Shown here in pieces: positions 1 to 6,834 of a DNA stretch of 13,223 nt. Source of the DNA: an uncultured Actinomycetospora sp. (GTDB taxonomy: Bacteria; Actinomycetota; Actinomycetes; Mycobacteriales; Pseudonocardiaceae). The stretch is taken from the NCBI GenBank assembly GCA_902805495.1, contig CADCTH010000301.1:1-13223 (forward strand). Direction: 5' to 3'. The notes under the pieces are model-generated. The model was not told the origin of the DNA, did not search any database, and saw nothing but the letters and a program-made list of their open reading frames with translations. Within the stretch, counting starts at the first letter, position 1. Each line of letters starts with the position of its first letter. The translations under genes and the position numbers were made by a program.

Positions 1-1
1 C

Positions 2-535
2 GACGCGGCGCGCCGGGCCGTCGCCGCGCTCGCGCCGGGCGCCGGTGCCGCCCCGGCCTGCACCTACGTCGCCGCGGTCGCCGACGGCGAGCGCGCGGTG
101 GTGACGTGGGTGGGCGACAGCCGCGCGTACTGGCTGACGCCCGCGGCGCCGGAGGACTCCGCGGCGCTCACGGAGGACGACTCGTGGGCCGCCGAGATGG
201 TGGCCGCGGGCATCGTCGGCGAGGACGACGCGCTGACCGACCCCCGGGCGCACGTCATCACGCGGTGGCTCGCCGCCGACGCGCCCGACGTCCTCGCGCG
301 CCACCGCAGCTGGGTGCTCGACGGCTCCGGCACGCTGCTGCTCTGCAGCGACGGGGTGTGGAACCACCTGCCCGACCCCGCGGTGCTCGCCGCCGCCCTG
401 GCCACGGCCGGCACCCCGGCCGACGCCGACGCCGTGCACGCCGGGGCGAAGGCGCTCGTCGACGCCGCGCTCGACGAGGGCGGGCACGACAACGCCACCG
501 CGATCCTGCTCGCCGTCACCGCGACCCGCACGTGA
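2..535 (+). CDS. PP2C-family Ser/Thr protein phosphatase, C-terminal part (5' end outside window)
   Basis: This is a partial gene: the frame is open from the left edge and ends at TGA (533-535), leaving 177 visible codons. It encodes the later half of a metal-dependent PP2C phosphatase, which removes phosphate from Ser/Thr residues in the cytoplasm. Visible family motifs, in order, are VTWVGDSRAYWL (the GDSR signature), LLLCSDGVWNHL (with the SDG metal-ligand aspartate) and GGHDNATAILLAV (the C-terminal G-x-D-N metal motif). The first metal-binding region must lie upstream of the window. Compact actinobacterial PP2C proteins of this type often sit beside Ser/Thr kinases or FHA/VWA proteins, but no such partner is visible here. 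The stop codon lies inside the left arm of a perfect hairpin. Family assignment is firm; the substrate is unknown. Confidence 0.9.
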   Translation, partial: DAARRAVAALAPGAGAAPACTYVAAVADGERAVVTWVGDSRAYWLTPAAPEDSAALTEDDSWAAEMVAAGIVGEDDALTDPRAHVITRWLAADAPDVLARHRSWVLDGSGTLLLCSDGVWNHLPDPAVLAAALATAGTPADADAVHAGAKALVDAALDEGGHDNATAILLAVTATRT

Positions 536-571
536 GCACTTTCCGCCCCTATGGGGGCGGAAAGTGCTCAC
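532..571. repeat. Palindromic element copy 1: perfect 18-bp stem at a convergent gene junction
   Basis: A perfect inverted repeat has arms at 532-549 and 554-571, each 18 nt, and a 4-nt loop (TATG). The outer arms read GTGAGCACTT and AAGTGCTCAC, with CCGCCCC/GGGGCGG inside. The TGA stop of the phosphatase gene is part of the left arm. The right arm ends 4 nt from the TAG stop of the opposing small gene. Position and symmetry suit a bidirectional transcription terminator, although no T-run follows the stem on either strand. The outer arms are shared with copies at 8464-8503 and 12904-12949, so it is also a member of a repeat family. Confidence 0.9.
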
Positions 572-575
572 ATGG

Positions 576-782
576 CTAGAGGGGCGTGCGGGCGGCGAGG
601 TGGGCCGGGGTCATGGCCAGGGCGACCATGACGTCGCCGGCGTCGACGTAGGGCCGGTCGGGGATCTGCTCGAGCTTCGTGCGGGTCCGGGCGTCCACGC
701 CGTGGTCGTCGGACACGGCGAGGATCTGCCACCGGCGCATCGGGAAGCGCTCGGCGTCGAGGACGGCGCGGAATCCGGGCAC
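576..782 (-). CDS. Small uncharacterised protein (68 aa) downstream of tsaD
   Basis: I do not recognise this family. The frame gives a 68-residue soluble protein from GTG (782) to TAG (576-578). Recognisable stretches are MRRWQILAVSDDHGVD, RTKLEQIPDRPYVDAGDV and VALAMTPAHLAARTPL. There is no signal peptide or membrane segment. Composition is protein-like rather than the Arg/Pro/Ala-rich pattern of antisense frames in this DNA. It starts 63 bp after the tsaD stop on the same strand and could be the last gene of that transcript. GGTGGAGG lies only 1 nt before the GTG, unusually close for a ribosome-binding site. An internal ATG at 740 is an alternative start that would shorten the protein by 14 residues. 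The upstream frame is closed at 846-848, so no longer form exists. Confidence 0.55.
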   Translation of the reverse strand: MPGFRAVLDAERFPMRRWQILAVSDDHGVDARTRTKLEQIPDRPYVDAGDVMVALAMTPAHLAARTPL

Positions 783-845
783 GCCTCCACCGGTACCGGG
801 GCGCCGCCGGGGTGTCGACGTGAGGGCTCCGACAGGTGCCGCCGT

Positions 846-1910
846 TCACCCCACGGGCAACGCCCGCGTCCCGTGCAGCAGCGCGCCGGTCAGCCGCGCC
901 CGCGGGTCGGCGGCCACGTCGAGCGGGTCGGGCTCGACGCCGGCGCGCACGAGCAGGTCGCCGAGCGCCGCGATCATGGCCCCGTTGTCGGTGCACAGCC
1001 GGATCGGCGGGACGCGCAGCGCGATCCCGGCCGCCGCGCATCGCTCCTCGACCAGCCCGCGCACGCGCGAGTTGGCCGCCACGCCGCCCACCATCAGCAG
1101 CGTGTCCGCACCCTGGTCGACGCAGGCGGCGACGGCCTTGCGGGCCAGCGTCTCGGCCACGGCCTCCTGGAACGACGCGGCGACGTCGGGCACGGGGAGC
1201 GCGCCGCCCGTGTCGTCGTGGGCCTCGACCCACCGCGCCACGGCCGTCTTGAGCCCCGAGAACGAGAACGTCCACGGCGGGTCGGACGGGCCGGTCAGCG
1301 GGCGCGGGAAGGCGATGGCGTGCGGGTCGCCCTCGCGCGCCGCGCGGTCGATCGCCGGTCCGCCCGGGTAGGGCAGGCCGATCAGCCGCGCGACCTTGTC
1401 GAACGCCTCCCCCGCCGCGTCGTCGACGGTGTCGCCGAGGTGCACGATCTCGTCGCGGGCCAGGTCGCCGACGCTCAGCAGCGAGGTGTGCCCGCCGGAC
1501 ACGATCAGCGCGACGCACCGCTCGGGCAGCGGCCCGTGGTCGAGGACGTCGACGGCCGCGTGCCCGGCGAGGTGGTGCACCGCGTAGAGCGGCACCCCGG
1601 CGGCGAGGGCGTAGGCCTTGCCCGCCGCGAGGCCGACCTGCAGCGCGGGGCTCAGCCCCGGGCCGGCGGTGACGGCGACGGCGGTGACGTCGGCGAGGTC
1701 GACCTCCGCGCGCCGCAGCGCCGTGCGCACCATCGGCGCCATGGCCTCGAGGTGCGCCCGCGCGGCGACCTCGGGCACGACGCCGCCGAAGCGCGCGTGC
1801 TCGTCCATGCTCGAGGCCAGCGCGTCGCCGAGCAGGACCCCGCCCGAGACCAGGCCCACGCCGGTCTCGTCGCACGACGTCTCGATGCCGAGGACCAGCG
1901 GAGTGCTCAC
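846..1910 (-). CDS. tsaD: tRNA N6-adenosine threonylcarbamoyltransferase TsaD (Kae1/Gcp family)
   Basis: TsaD transfers the threonylcarbamoyl group from threonylcarbamoyl-AMP to adenine 37 of ANN-decoding tRNAs, acting in the cytoplasm with TsaB and TsaE. The 354-residue product has the usual bacterial length and an ASKHA-type ATPase fold. It opens with TPLVLGIETSCDETGVGLV. The metal-binding H-L-A-G-H is at about H113/H117, followed by LIVSGGHTSLL, GEAFDKVARLIGLPYPGGP, FSFSGLKTAVAR, MVGGVAANSRVR and CTDNGAMIAALG near the C-terminus. The GTG start at 1910 puts the first beta strand at residue 4, as expected; the frame continues upstream but loses protein character. The neighbours are unrelated: tsaB, rimI, tsaE and groES, its frequent actinobacterial companions, are not adjacent in this window. 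The sequence looks intact, so I take it as functional. Whether it is the only copy in the genome cannot be seen. Confidence 0.96.
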   Translation of the reverse strand: MSTPLVLGIETSCDETGVGLVSGGVLLGDALASSMDEHARFGGVVPEVAARAHLEAMAPMVRTALRRAEVDLADVTAVAVTAGPGLSPALQVGLAAGKAYALAAGVPLYAVHHLAGHAAVDVLDHGPLPERCVALIVSGGHTSLLSVGDLARDEIVHLGDTVDDAAGEAFDKVARLIGLPYPGGPAIDRAAREGDPHAIAFPRPLTGPSDPPWTFSFSGLKTAVARWVEAHDDTGGALPVPDVAASFQEAVAETLARKAVAACVDQGADTLLMVGGVAANSRVRGLVEERCAAAGIALRVPPIRLCTDNGAMIAALGDLLVRAGVEPDPLDVAADPRARLTGALLHGTRALPVG

Positions 1911-1977
1911 CCCGCCATCCTGCCCGCCGCCGTCCGGTGCCGGTGCCGGGCCCACGCCCGGTCCCGGATCGCGGTGA

Positions 1978-2931
1978 TCACGCCGGCACCAACCGGAGGC
2001 GCGTGCGGTCGGGGTCGGCGCGGTACCAGTCCAGCGTCGTGGCGATCCCGTCGTCCCAGTCGGTGGCCCGCGTGGAGAACACCGACCGGAACGCGGAGTC
2101 GTCGACGAGGAACGGCTGCTCGAACTGGTAGAGCAGCTCCGCGCCCTCGCGCGCGACCGGCGCGACCAGGCGCAGCGCCGCCACCATCGCCGGCGTGATG
2201 CGCCCGACCCGCGGCGCGCGCCCGGCGGCCCGGAACACCCGCTCGACGAACGCGCGCCCGGTGATCGGCGGCGGTACCGGCGTGTGCCAGACCCGCCCCG
2301 TGGCGGACGCGGGCGCCAGCGCCAGCTCGACGAGCGCGGCACCGACGTCGGGGGTGTAGCCGGCGGTCACCGGCAGGTCGGGGTCGCCGGGCCAGCGGGC
2401 GGTGCGCCCGTGCGCGGCCGCCGCGAAGATCCCGCCGGCGAGCAGCGACTCGACCCCGGGCCCCCAGAGCTCCGGCGCCCGCCCGATCACCGTCTCGACC
2501 TCGCCCCGGGCGTGCGCGGCCAGCACCATCTCGGCCAGCCAGGCCCGCAGCACGCCCTTCTCGCTGACGGGCGCGACGGTCGTGTCCTCGCGCATCGGGG
2601 CGTCGACCCGCCCGTACATCCAGGTGTCGTCGGCGAAGACCAGCCGGGCGCCCGCGTCGCCGGCCGCGGCGAGCAGGGCCCGCGTCGCGGCGGGGAATGC
2701 CGCGCGCCAGGAGGCGAAGGGCGGGTTCACGCAGTGGTACACGGCGACCGCGTCGCGGCAGGCGGCGCGCATCGCTTCCGGATCGGTCGCGTCGGCGGCG
2801 AGGGCCTCGGCCCCGTCCACCGGCGTGCCCGAGCGCGTCACCGCCCGGACGGGCAGGCCCCGGCGGGCCAGGTCGGCGCAGACCGCGCGGCCGATGCCGC
2901 CGGACGCGCCGACGACGACGTGGGTGGTCAT
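1978..2931 (-). CDS. NAD(P)-dependent epimerase/dehydratase-like protein (atypical SDR)
   Basis: The 317-residue protein has an extended or atypical short-chain dehydrogenase Rossmann fold. It begins TTHVVVGASGGIGRAVCADL, the glycine-rich G-x-x-G-x-x-G nucleotide site at residues 8-14. A DATDPEAMRAACRDAVAVYHC segment corresponds to the strand after the dinucleotide site. The usual Y-x-x-x-K catalytic motif is not obvious: the expected region reads VSEKGVLRAWLAEMV, so it may be a non-canonical reductase or a binding protein. The ATG at 2931 overlaps the TGA of the upstream flavin monooxygenase as ATGA, which indicates translational coupling and a shared pathway. It is probably controlled by the divergent TetR-family gene through the common operator region. 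The substrate is unknown. Family is confident; the specific function is not. Confidence 0.85.
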   Translation of the reverse strand: MTTHVVVGASGGIGRAVCADLARRGLPVRAVTRSGTPVDGAEALAADATDPEAMRAACRDAVAVYHCVNPPFASWRAAFPAATRALLAAAGDAGARLVFADDTWMYGRVDAPMREDTTVAPVSEKGVLRAWLAEMVLAAHARGEVETVIGRAPELWGPGVESLLAGGIFAAAAHGRTARWPGDPDLPVTAGYTPDVGAALVELALAPASATGRVWHTPVPPPITGRAFVERVFRAAGRAPRVGRITPAMVAALRLVAPVAREGAELLYQFEQPFLVDDSAFRSVFSTRATDWDDGIATTLDWYRADPDRTRLRLVPA

Positions 2932-4064
2932 CGGACGAGCTCCTTCCGGGTGGCGGGGAGGCCCAGCAGGCCGTCGAGGCCCGCGGCGGCGGCGCTCGCC
3001 GGCACCGCGGCGACGAGCGCGTTCCGGACGGCCACGGCGAGGGGTGAGCGCCACTCGGCGACCTGGCCGGCGCGGCGCGAGCGGCGCGCGGCGGCCTCGG
3101 CGACGGGGCGCCGCCGGCGGTCGTAGGCGGCGAGCGAGGACGGGTCGGTGGTCGCCTCCTCGGCGAGGCCGACGGCGTCGAGGAAGGCCTGGGCCGCGCC
3201 CTGGCCGAGGTTCGGGGTCATGGCGTGCGCCGCGTCGCCGAGCAGGGCGATCCGGCCGCGGTGCCAGGTGCGCGGCGGCCGGAGCTCCTCGAGCCGGTGC
3301 ACGAGCACGGGCGTGTCGACGGCCGCGAGCACCTGCGGGATCGGTGCGTGCCAGTGCGCGAGCCGGCGCCGGAGCCACCCGAGGGCGTCGTCCGCCGGGT
3401 CCGTCGGTGCCTCGCCCGTCGGCACCACCGCCCACAGGTACGTGCGACCACCGGGCAGCGGCGCGAGGCCGACGAGGTCCCCGCCGCCCCAGCTCTCGCC
3501 GCCCTCGGCGAGCTCGTGGGCGGCGGTGAGCCGGAACGCGGTGGTGCCGGTGACCCGCGGGGTCACCGACGGCCAGGACGCGGACCGCACGATGCTGCGC
3601 ACCCCGTCGGCCGCGACGACGAGGTCGGCCTCGTGGGCGCCCCCGGCGTCGTCGTGGACCACGGCGGGGGTCACCTCGTCCCCGGGCTCGACCCGGACCA
3701 CCCCGGCGCCGGTGGTGACGGCCGGCGCCGCAGCTCGCAGCATCGCGTGGAGCTCCGGGCGCGGCAGCAGCACGACGCCGTCGCCCTGGCGTCGCCGCAG
3801 GTCGGCGGCGTCGAGCCGCGAGAGCCAGCGTCCCGACGCGGTGCGGATGCCCCCGCCGATCTCGACGGTGCCCGCGGCCCGGACCTGCTCCCCCAGCCCC
3901 AGGGCGTCGAGCGCGCGCAGCGCGTTGGGCCACATCGCGATGCCCGCGCCGGCCTCGGCCGGCGCGGGCCGTCGTTCGAGCACCGTGACCCCCCATCCCT
4001 GCCGCGCCAACGCGATCGCGCTCGCCAGACCGCCCAGACCCGCTCCCACCACGACGGCGCGCAT
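2928..4064 (-). CDS. FAD-dependent aromatic-type monooxygenase (PHBH fold)
   Basis: This 378-residue flavoprotein belongs to the single-component group A monooxygenases, which use NAD(P)H and O2 to hydroxylate or epoxidise small, often aromatic, substrates. The three family signatures are visible: the FAD-binding dinucleotide fold VVVGAGLGGLASAIALARQG at residues 4-23, the DG motif DLVVAADGVRSIVR at about 145-158, and the GD motif IALLGDAAHAMTPNLGQGAA at about 271-290. The ATG at 4064 is chosen because it precedes the Rossmann strand directly and AGGAG lies about 10 nt upstream. The gene overlaps the next gene by ATGA. The promoter region is packed with inverted repeats and shared with a divergent TetR-family gene, an arrangement typical of an inducible detoxification or catabolic pair. 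Closest functional guesses are salicylate/3-hydroxybenzoate-type hydroxylases; the substrate cannot be assigned. Confidence 0.93.
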   Translation of the reverse strand: MRAVVVGAGLGGLASAIALARQGWGVTVLERRPAPAEAGAGIAMWPNALRALDALGLGEQVRAAGTVEIGGGIRTASGRWLSRLDAADLRRRQGDGVVLLPRPELHAMLRAAAPAVTTGAGVVRVEPGDEVTPAVVHDDAGGAHEADLVVAADGVRSIVRSASWPSVTPRVTGTTAFRLTAAHELAEGGESWGGGDLVGLAPLPGGRTYLWAVVPTGEAPTDPADDALGWLRRRLAHWHAPIPQVLAAVDTPVLVHRLEELRPPRTWHRGRIALLGDAAHAMTPNLGQGAAQAFLDAVGLAEEATTDPSSLAAYDRRRRPVAEAAARRSRRAGQVAEWRSPLAVAVRNALVAAVPASAAAAGLDGLLGLPATRKELVR

Positions 4065-4076
4065 GGCCCTCAGCTC

Positions 4077-4115
4077 CTCTACATCTGTAGTAGCGGCTAC
4101 TCTACGGCTGTAGAG
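4077..4115. promoter_or_regulatory. Putative TetR-family operator cluster between the monooxygenase and tetR genes
   Basis: Three interlocking inverted repeats lie in the 71-bp divergent gap. CTACA-TC-TGTAG is at 4079-4090, AGTAGC-G-GCTACT at 4089-4101 and CTCTAC-GGCT-GTAGAG at 4100-4115. The outermost bases CTCTACA (4077-4083) and TGTAGAG (4109-4115) are also symmetric about 4096, so the half-site TGTAGAG/CTCTACA recurs. The sequence is AT-richer than its surroundings. Sites for a dimeric repressor controlling both directions are the natural reading. Binding itself is inferred. Confidence 0.75.
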
Positions 4116-4135
4116 GCAACGGCGGAAGGGGTGAC

Positions 4136-4714
4136 GTGGAGCGACGGGACGTCCTGGCGGACGCGGCGATCGCGGTGCTCGCGGACGCGGGGATGCGCGG
4201 GCTGACCCACCGCGCCGTCGACGCCGCCGCCGGTCTCGCCGAGGGCACGAGCTCCTACTACTTCCGCACCCGCGCGGCGCTCCTGCAGGCGTGCGTCGAG
4301 CGGATGGCGGCCCGCACGCTCGCGGAGATGCCCGCCGGCGGCGCCGCCCCCGCGACCGTCGACGACCTCGTCGCCGTGTGCGTGGCGATGGTCGGGCGCT
4401 GGCTCGCCCACGATCGGGAACGTCTGCTCGCCCGCTGGGAGCTCGCCCTCGAGTCCACCCGGCGCCCCGAGCTGGAGGCCGCGCTGCGCGCCGCCGGGGC
4501 ACGGGTGCGCGAGCGGGTCGCGGCCACCCTGCAGGGGCTGGACATCGACGAGCCCGCCCGCCGGGCCGACGACCTCGTCGCGTGCCTGGACGGTCTCGCG
4601 TTCGACGAGCTCGCCGGGGCGGGCCGCCCGTCCCGGGACACGACCGGCCTGCGGGCGTCGATCTCCGACGTCGTGCACGGCTTCACCGCGGGACCGGCAC
4701 CCGGTCCCGGCTGA
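4136..4714 (+). CDS. TetR/AcrR-family transcriptional regulator
   Basis: The 192-residue protein has the usual TetR layout. The N-terminal helix-turn-helix comprises VLADAAIAVLADAGMRGLTH (residues 6-25) and AVDAAAGLAEGTSSYYFRTR (27-46), including the family's hallmark Y-Y-F after the recognition helix. The rest is an all-helical ligand-binding and dimerisation domain (about residues 60-190) rich in Ala, Leu and Glu. The GTG start at 4136 is supported by GGAAGGGG about 5 nt upstream and by the domain starting immediately. It is divergent from the monooxygenase-epimerase operon across a cluster of inverted repeats and most likely represses both itself and that operon until a small ligand binds. 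Its 3' end overlaps the convergent membrane-protein gene by 32 bp. The ligand is unknown. Confidence 0.93.
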   Translation: MERRDVLADAAIAVLADAGMRGLTHRAVDAAAGLAEGTSSYYFRTRAALLQACVERMAARTLAEMPAGGAAPATVDDLVAVCVAMVGRWLAHDRERLLARWELALESTRRPELEAALRAAGARVRERVAATLQGLDIDEPARRADDLVACLDGLAFDELAGAGRPSRDTTGLRASISDVVHGFTAGPAPGPG

Positions 4715-5102
4715 CGAGCACGAGGACCGCGACCGCCAGCACGATCTCGGCGACGAACCCGACCTGCTGGGCCACGGCGTCGCCGAGCGGGAAGTGCTCG
4801 AGGTGCAGTGAGTGGAACACCGCGTGGGGCACGGTGAACGTCAGGAACGCCGCCACGGCGGTGATCACCACCCGCCGGTCGAGCCACCACGCCGCCAGCG
4901 CCAGCGCCAGCGCGACGGCGAGCGCGAGCAGGCCGGCGCCGGCGTCGCGCACGAGGTGCTCGTTGTAGGGCGGGAGCAGCGCGACCCAGGGTGTCCCCCC
5001 GTAGGGGAAGTCGGCGTAGAACGACGGCGGCGCGAACAACGCCCACGCCCCCGTGACGATCTGCGACGCGGCGAGGACGACGAGCAGCACGCGGACGTTC
5101 AC
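4683..5102 (-). CDS. Small integral membrane protein, four predicted helices
   Basis: The 139-residue hydrophobic protein is uncharacterised. Four membrane segments can be read: RVLLVVLAASQIVTGAWALF (about residues 4-23), a long Ala/Leu stretch LLALAVALALALAAWW (58-73), VVITAVAAFLTFTVPHAVF (78-96) and a C-terminal VAEIVLAVAVLVLV (about 116-130). A conserved-looking loop reads PYNEHLVRDAGAG. The organisation resembles the DoxX-like or other small four-helix membrane families, but I cannot assign one with certainty. The start is GTG at 5102, whose bases overlap the preceding gene's stop as GTGA, so it is probably translated by coupling with the NmrA-like reductase. It therefore belongs to the same likely sigma-controlled unit. 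Its end runs 32 bp into the convergent tetR gene. Confidence 0.8.
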   Translation of the reverse strand: MNVRVLLVVLAASQIVTGAWALFAPPSFYADFPYGGTPWVALLPPYNEHLVRDAGAGLLALAVALALALAAWWLDRRVVITAVAAFLTFTVPHAVFHSLHLEHFPLGDAVAQQVGFVAEIVLAVAVLVLVSRDRVPVPR

Positions 5103-5833
5103 GACCGCACCCCCGCCCGCGCGGCGAGAAACTGCTCTGAGGTGCCGACGCCGTCAGCGTGGTTGGGCGTGAGGTGGGCGCCGGAGCGGAAGCCCCGCGC
5201 GATCGCTCCGGGCAGGCGCAGCGGCACTACTGGACGCCGCCGGCCGGTGGCGTACCGCCAGGCGCGTGCGAGGTCGGCCATGCCGCGGACCTCGGGGCCG
5301 CCGAGGTCCGCGACCCGGCCCGGCGGCGGCCCGGCGACGACGTCGGCCAGCCGGGCCGCGACGTCGTCGACCGCGACCGGCTGGAACGAGGTCCCGGCGG
5401 GCACGGGCAGCACGCCGACGCGCGCGGTGGTGGCGAAGAGGGTCGCGAGCAGGTCGTGGAACTGGGTGGCGCGCAGGATCGTCGCGGGCAGCCCGGACTC
5501 CTCGACGACGCGCTCGGCGCGCAGCTTCTCGCGGTAGTAGGGCAGCGGGATGCGGTCGACGCCGACGATCGAGACGTACACGAGGTGCGGGGTGCCGGTC
5601 CGCCGCGCGGCCGTGACCAGCCGTGCGGTGGCGTCGGCGTCGCCGCGCGGGGCGGTGGCGCAGTGGACGATCACCGCGACGTCGCGGACGGCGTCGTCGA
5701 CCCCCTCGCCGGTGCGCAGGTCGCCGACGACGCGCCCCGGCGCCGCCCGGCGACTGAGCACGCGCGGCTGTTCGAGGCGGGCGACGAGCGCGCCGCCGAG
5801 CTTCCCCGTCCCTCCGGTCACGAGCACGGTCAT
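5099..5833 (-). CDS. NmrA-like NAD(P)-binding protein (atypical SDR), ECF41-associated
   Basis: The 244-residue protein has an N-terminal Rossmann fold, MTVLVTGGTGKLGGALVARL, with the G-x-x-G-x-x-G site at residues 7-13. VIVHCATAPRGDADATARLV and HLVYVSIVGVDRIPLPYYRE follow. The latter carries the S...Y-Y-R-E-K region where NmrA/NAD(P)H-binding reductases have their Y-x-x-x-K. At under 250 residues it is compact. The ATG at 5833 has GGGAGG 5 nt upstream. It lies 38 bp after the sigma factor stop, on the same strand, and a candidate ECF41 promoter lies inside the 3' end of the sigma gene. Known ECF41 sigma factors are typically encoded next to a carboxymuconolactone decarboxylase, an oxidoreductase or an epimerase, and this gene fits that partner role. 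It overlaps the downstream membrane-protein gene as GTGA. Confidence 0.88.
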   Translation of the reverse strand: MTVLVTGGTGKLGGALVARLEQPRVLSRRAAPGRVVGDLRTGEGVDDAVRDVAVIVHCATAPRGDADATARLVTAARRTGTPHLVYVSIVGVDRIPLPYYREKLRAERVVEESGLPATILRATQFHDLLATLFATTARVGVLPVPAGTSFQPVAVDDVAARLADVVAGPPPGRVADLGGPEVRGMADLARAWRYATGRRRPVVPLRLPGAIARGFRSGAHLTPNHADGVGTSEQFLAARAGVRS

Positions 5834-5871
5834 GGTCGCCTCCCGGGTCCGCGGGCACCCGGTGGCGCCCG

Positions 5872-6783
5872 TCAGGAGGATCGACCGGACAGCGCCCCGG
5901 AACGTGACACCTGGTCGGCGAGGAACGCGAGCTTGTCGGGGTTGCGCAGGATGCGGACGGTTCCGACGGTGTCGCCGTCGAGCTCGACGGCGAGCACGCC
6001 GACCAGCTCGTCGTCGAGGAACGCCAGGGCCGCCGGCGCGCCGTTGACCTCGGCGGCCGCCCCGCGGCCCCGGAACCGCCCGCGCCCGAGGACACCCAGC
6101 AGGAAGCGGGCGACGGCGTCGCGGCCGCGGATCGGGCGGCGGGCCGCACTGACCTTCCCGCCGCCGTCGGACCACACGGTGACGTCGTCGGCGAGCAGGG
6201 ACTCGAGGCCGGCGAGGTCCCCGTCGCGGGCGGCGGCGACGAAGCGGCGCAGCAGCGCGTCGACGTCGGCGGTGGTCGGCGTCCGGGGCTCGGTGGCGAG
6301 GTGGCGCCGGGCGCGCGTGTGCAGCTGGCGCGACCCGGCCTCGCTGACGTCGAGGACGGCGGCGACCTCGGCGTGGCTGTGCCCGAACGCCTCGCGCAGC
6401 ACGTAGACCGCGCGCTCGGGCGGCGTCAGGCGTTCGAGGGTCGTGAGCAGCGCCAGCGACACCGACTCGCGCTCCTCGACCGTCGCCGCCGGACCCGTCG
6501 CGGGGTCGGTGGTGAGGATGGGCTCGGGCAGCCAGGGGCCGACGTAGGTCTCGCGGCGGGCGCGTGCGGAGTCGAGGCGGTTGAGGCACAGGCGGGTGAC
6601 CACCGTCGTCAGCCAGGCCGCGGGGTTGTCGACGGTGCCGCCGTGGCCGGCCCAGCGCAGCCATGCGTCCTGCACCACGTCCTCGGCGTCGTGGGCGGAG
6701 CCGAGCATGCGGTAGGCGAGCCCGAAGAGCCGGGGGCGCTGAGCGGTGAAGGACTGGGTTGCCTCCGTCGTCACGGCGGGCAT
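5872..6783 (-). CDS. sigJ: ECF41-type RNA polymerase sigma factor with SnoaL-like C-terminal domain (SigJ-like)
   Basis: The 303-residue product is an extracytoplasmic-function sigma factor with the hallmarks of the ECF41 group. Sigma region 2 contains RLFGLAYRMLGSAHDAEDVV and DAWLRWAG (about residues 17-45). The linker carries the group's WLPEP motif (about residue 84). Region 4 contains PPERAVYVLREAFGHSHAEV and SRQLHTRARRHL (about 120-161). The extra C-terminal domain of about 130 residues is SnoaL-like and has both other signature motifs, DGGGK (about 204-208) and NPDKL (about 279-283). In this group no anti-sigma factor is encoded; the C-terminal domain modulates activity. The start is ATG at 6783; no good ribosome-binding site precedes it, and a GTG three codons on (6774) is an alternative. 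It is divergent from a MerR-family gene and upstream of its probable target, the NmrA-like gene. The symbol is by similarity to mycobacterial SigJ. Confidence 0.94.
   Translation of the reverse strand: MPAVTTEATQSFTAQRPRLFGLAYRMLGSAHDAEDVVQDAWLRWAGHGGTVDNPAAWLTTVVTRLCLNRLDSARARRETYVGPWLPEPILTTDPATGPAATVEERESVSLALLTTLERLTPPERAVYVLREAFGHSHAEVAAVLDVSEAGSRQLHTRARRHLATEPRTPTTADVDALLRRFVAAARDGDLAGLESLLADDVTVWSDGGGKVSAARRPIRGRDAVARFLLGVLGRGRFRGRGAAAEVNGAPAALAFLDDELVGVLAVELDGDTVGTVRILRNPDKLAFLADQVSRSGALSGRSS
5883..5909 (-). promoter_or_regulatory. Candidate ECF41-type promoter for the NmrA-like gene
   Basis: On the minus strand TGTCACG (5909-5903) is followed after exactly 16 nt by GGTC (5886-5883). 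The published ECF41 target consensus, as I recall it, is TGTCACA-N16-CGTC, so this matches 6 of 7 and 3 of 4 positions at the correct spacing. It lies within the last codons of the sigma factor gene, about 50 bp upstream of the NmrA-like ATG, the location expected for the sole target of an ECF41 factor. Function is inferred. Confidence 0.6.
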
Positions 6784-6797
6784 TGTGCCGGGATCGC

Positions 6798-6828
6798 TTG
6801 CCTTCGAGTGCGCTCGACGTCCTACGGT
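6798..6828 (+). promoter_or_regulatory. MerR-type promoter with 19-bp spacer ahead of merR
   Basis: TTGCCT (6798-6803) and TACGGT (6823-6828) are good -35 and -10 hexamers separated by exactly 19 bp, the over-long spacing typical of promoters activated by MerR-family proteins. Within the spacer lies the dyad TCGAG-TGCG-CTCGA (6804-6817). The expected transcription start, 7 nt after the -10, coincides with the GTG at 6835, so the message may be leaderless. Autoregulation by the adjacent MerR-family protein is inferred. Confidence 0.72.
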
Positions 6829-6834
6829 CGCGGG

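Noticed and set aside
1900..1910. GTGAGCACTCC at the tsaD start as another copy of the hairpin element
   Set aside because: Only one arm of the motif is present and no inverted partner follows; it is the gene's start codon context.
564..2198. Plus-strand open frame of 544 codons opposite tsaD and the epimerase gene
   Set aside because: No recognisable domain and Arg/Gly/Asp-rich throughout; tsaD on the other strand is unambiguous.
3548..3568. Perfect 9-bp inverted repeat with GCG spacer inside the monooxygenase gene
   Set aside because: It encodes a short repeated V-T-P-R-V-T segment and is within what chance gives in DNA this GC-rich; no second copy was seen.
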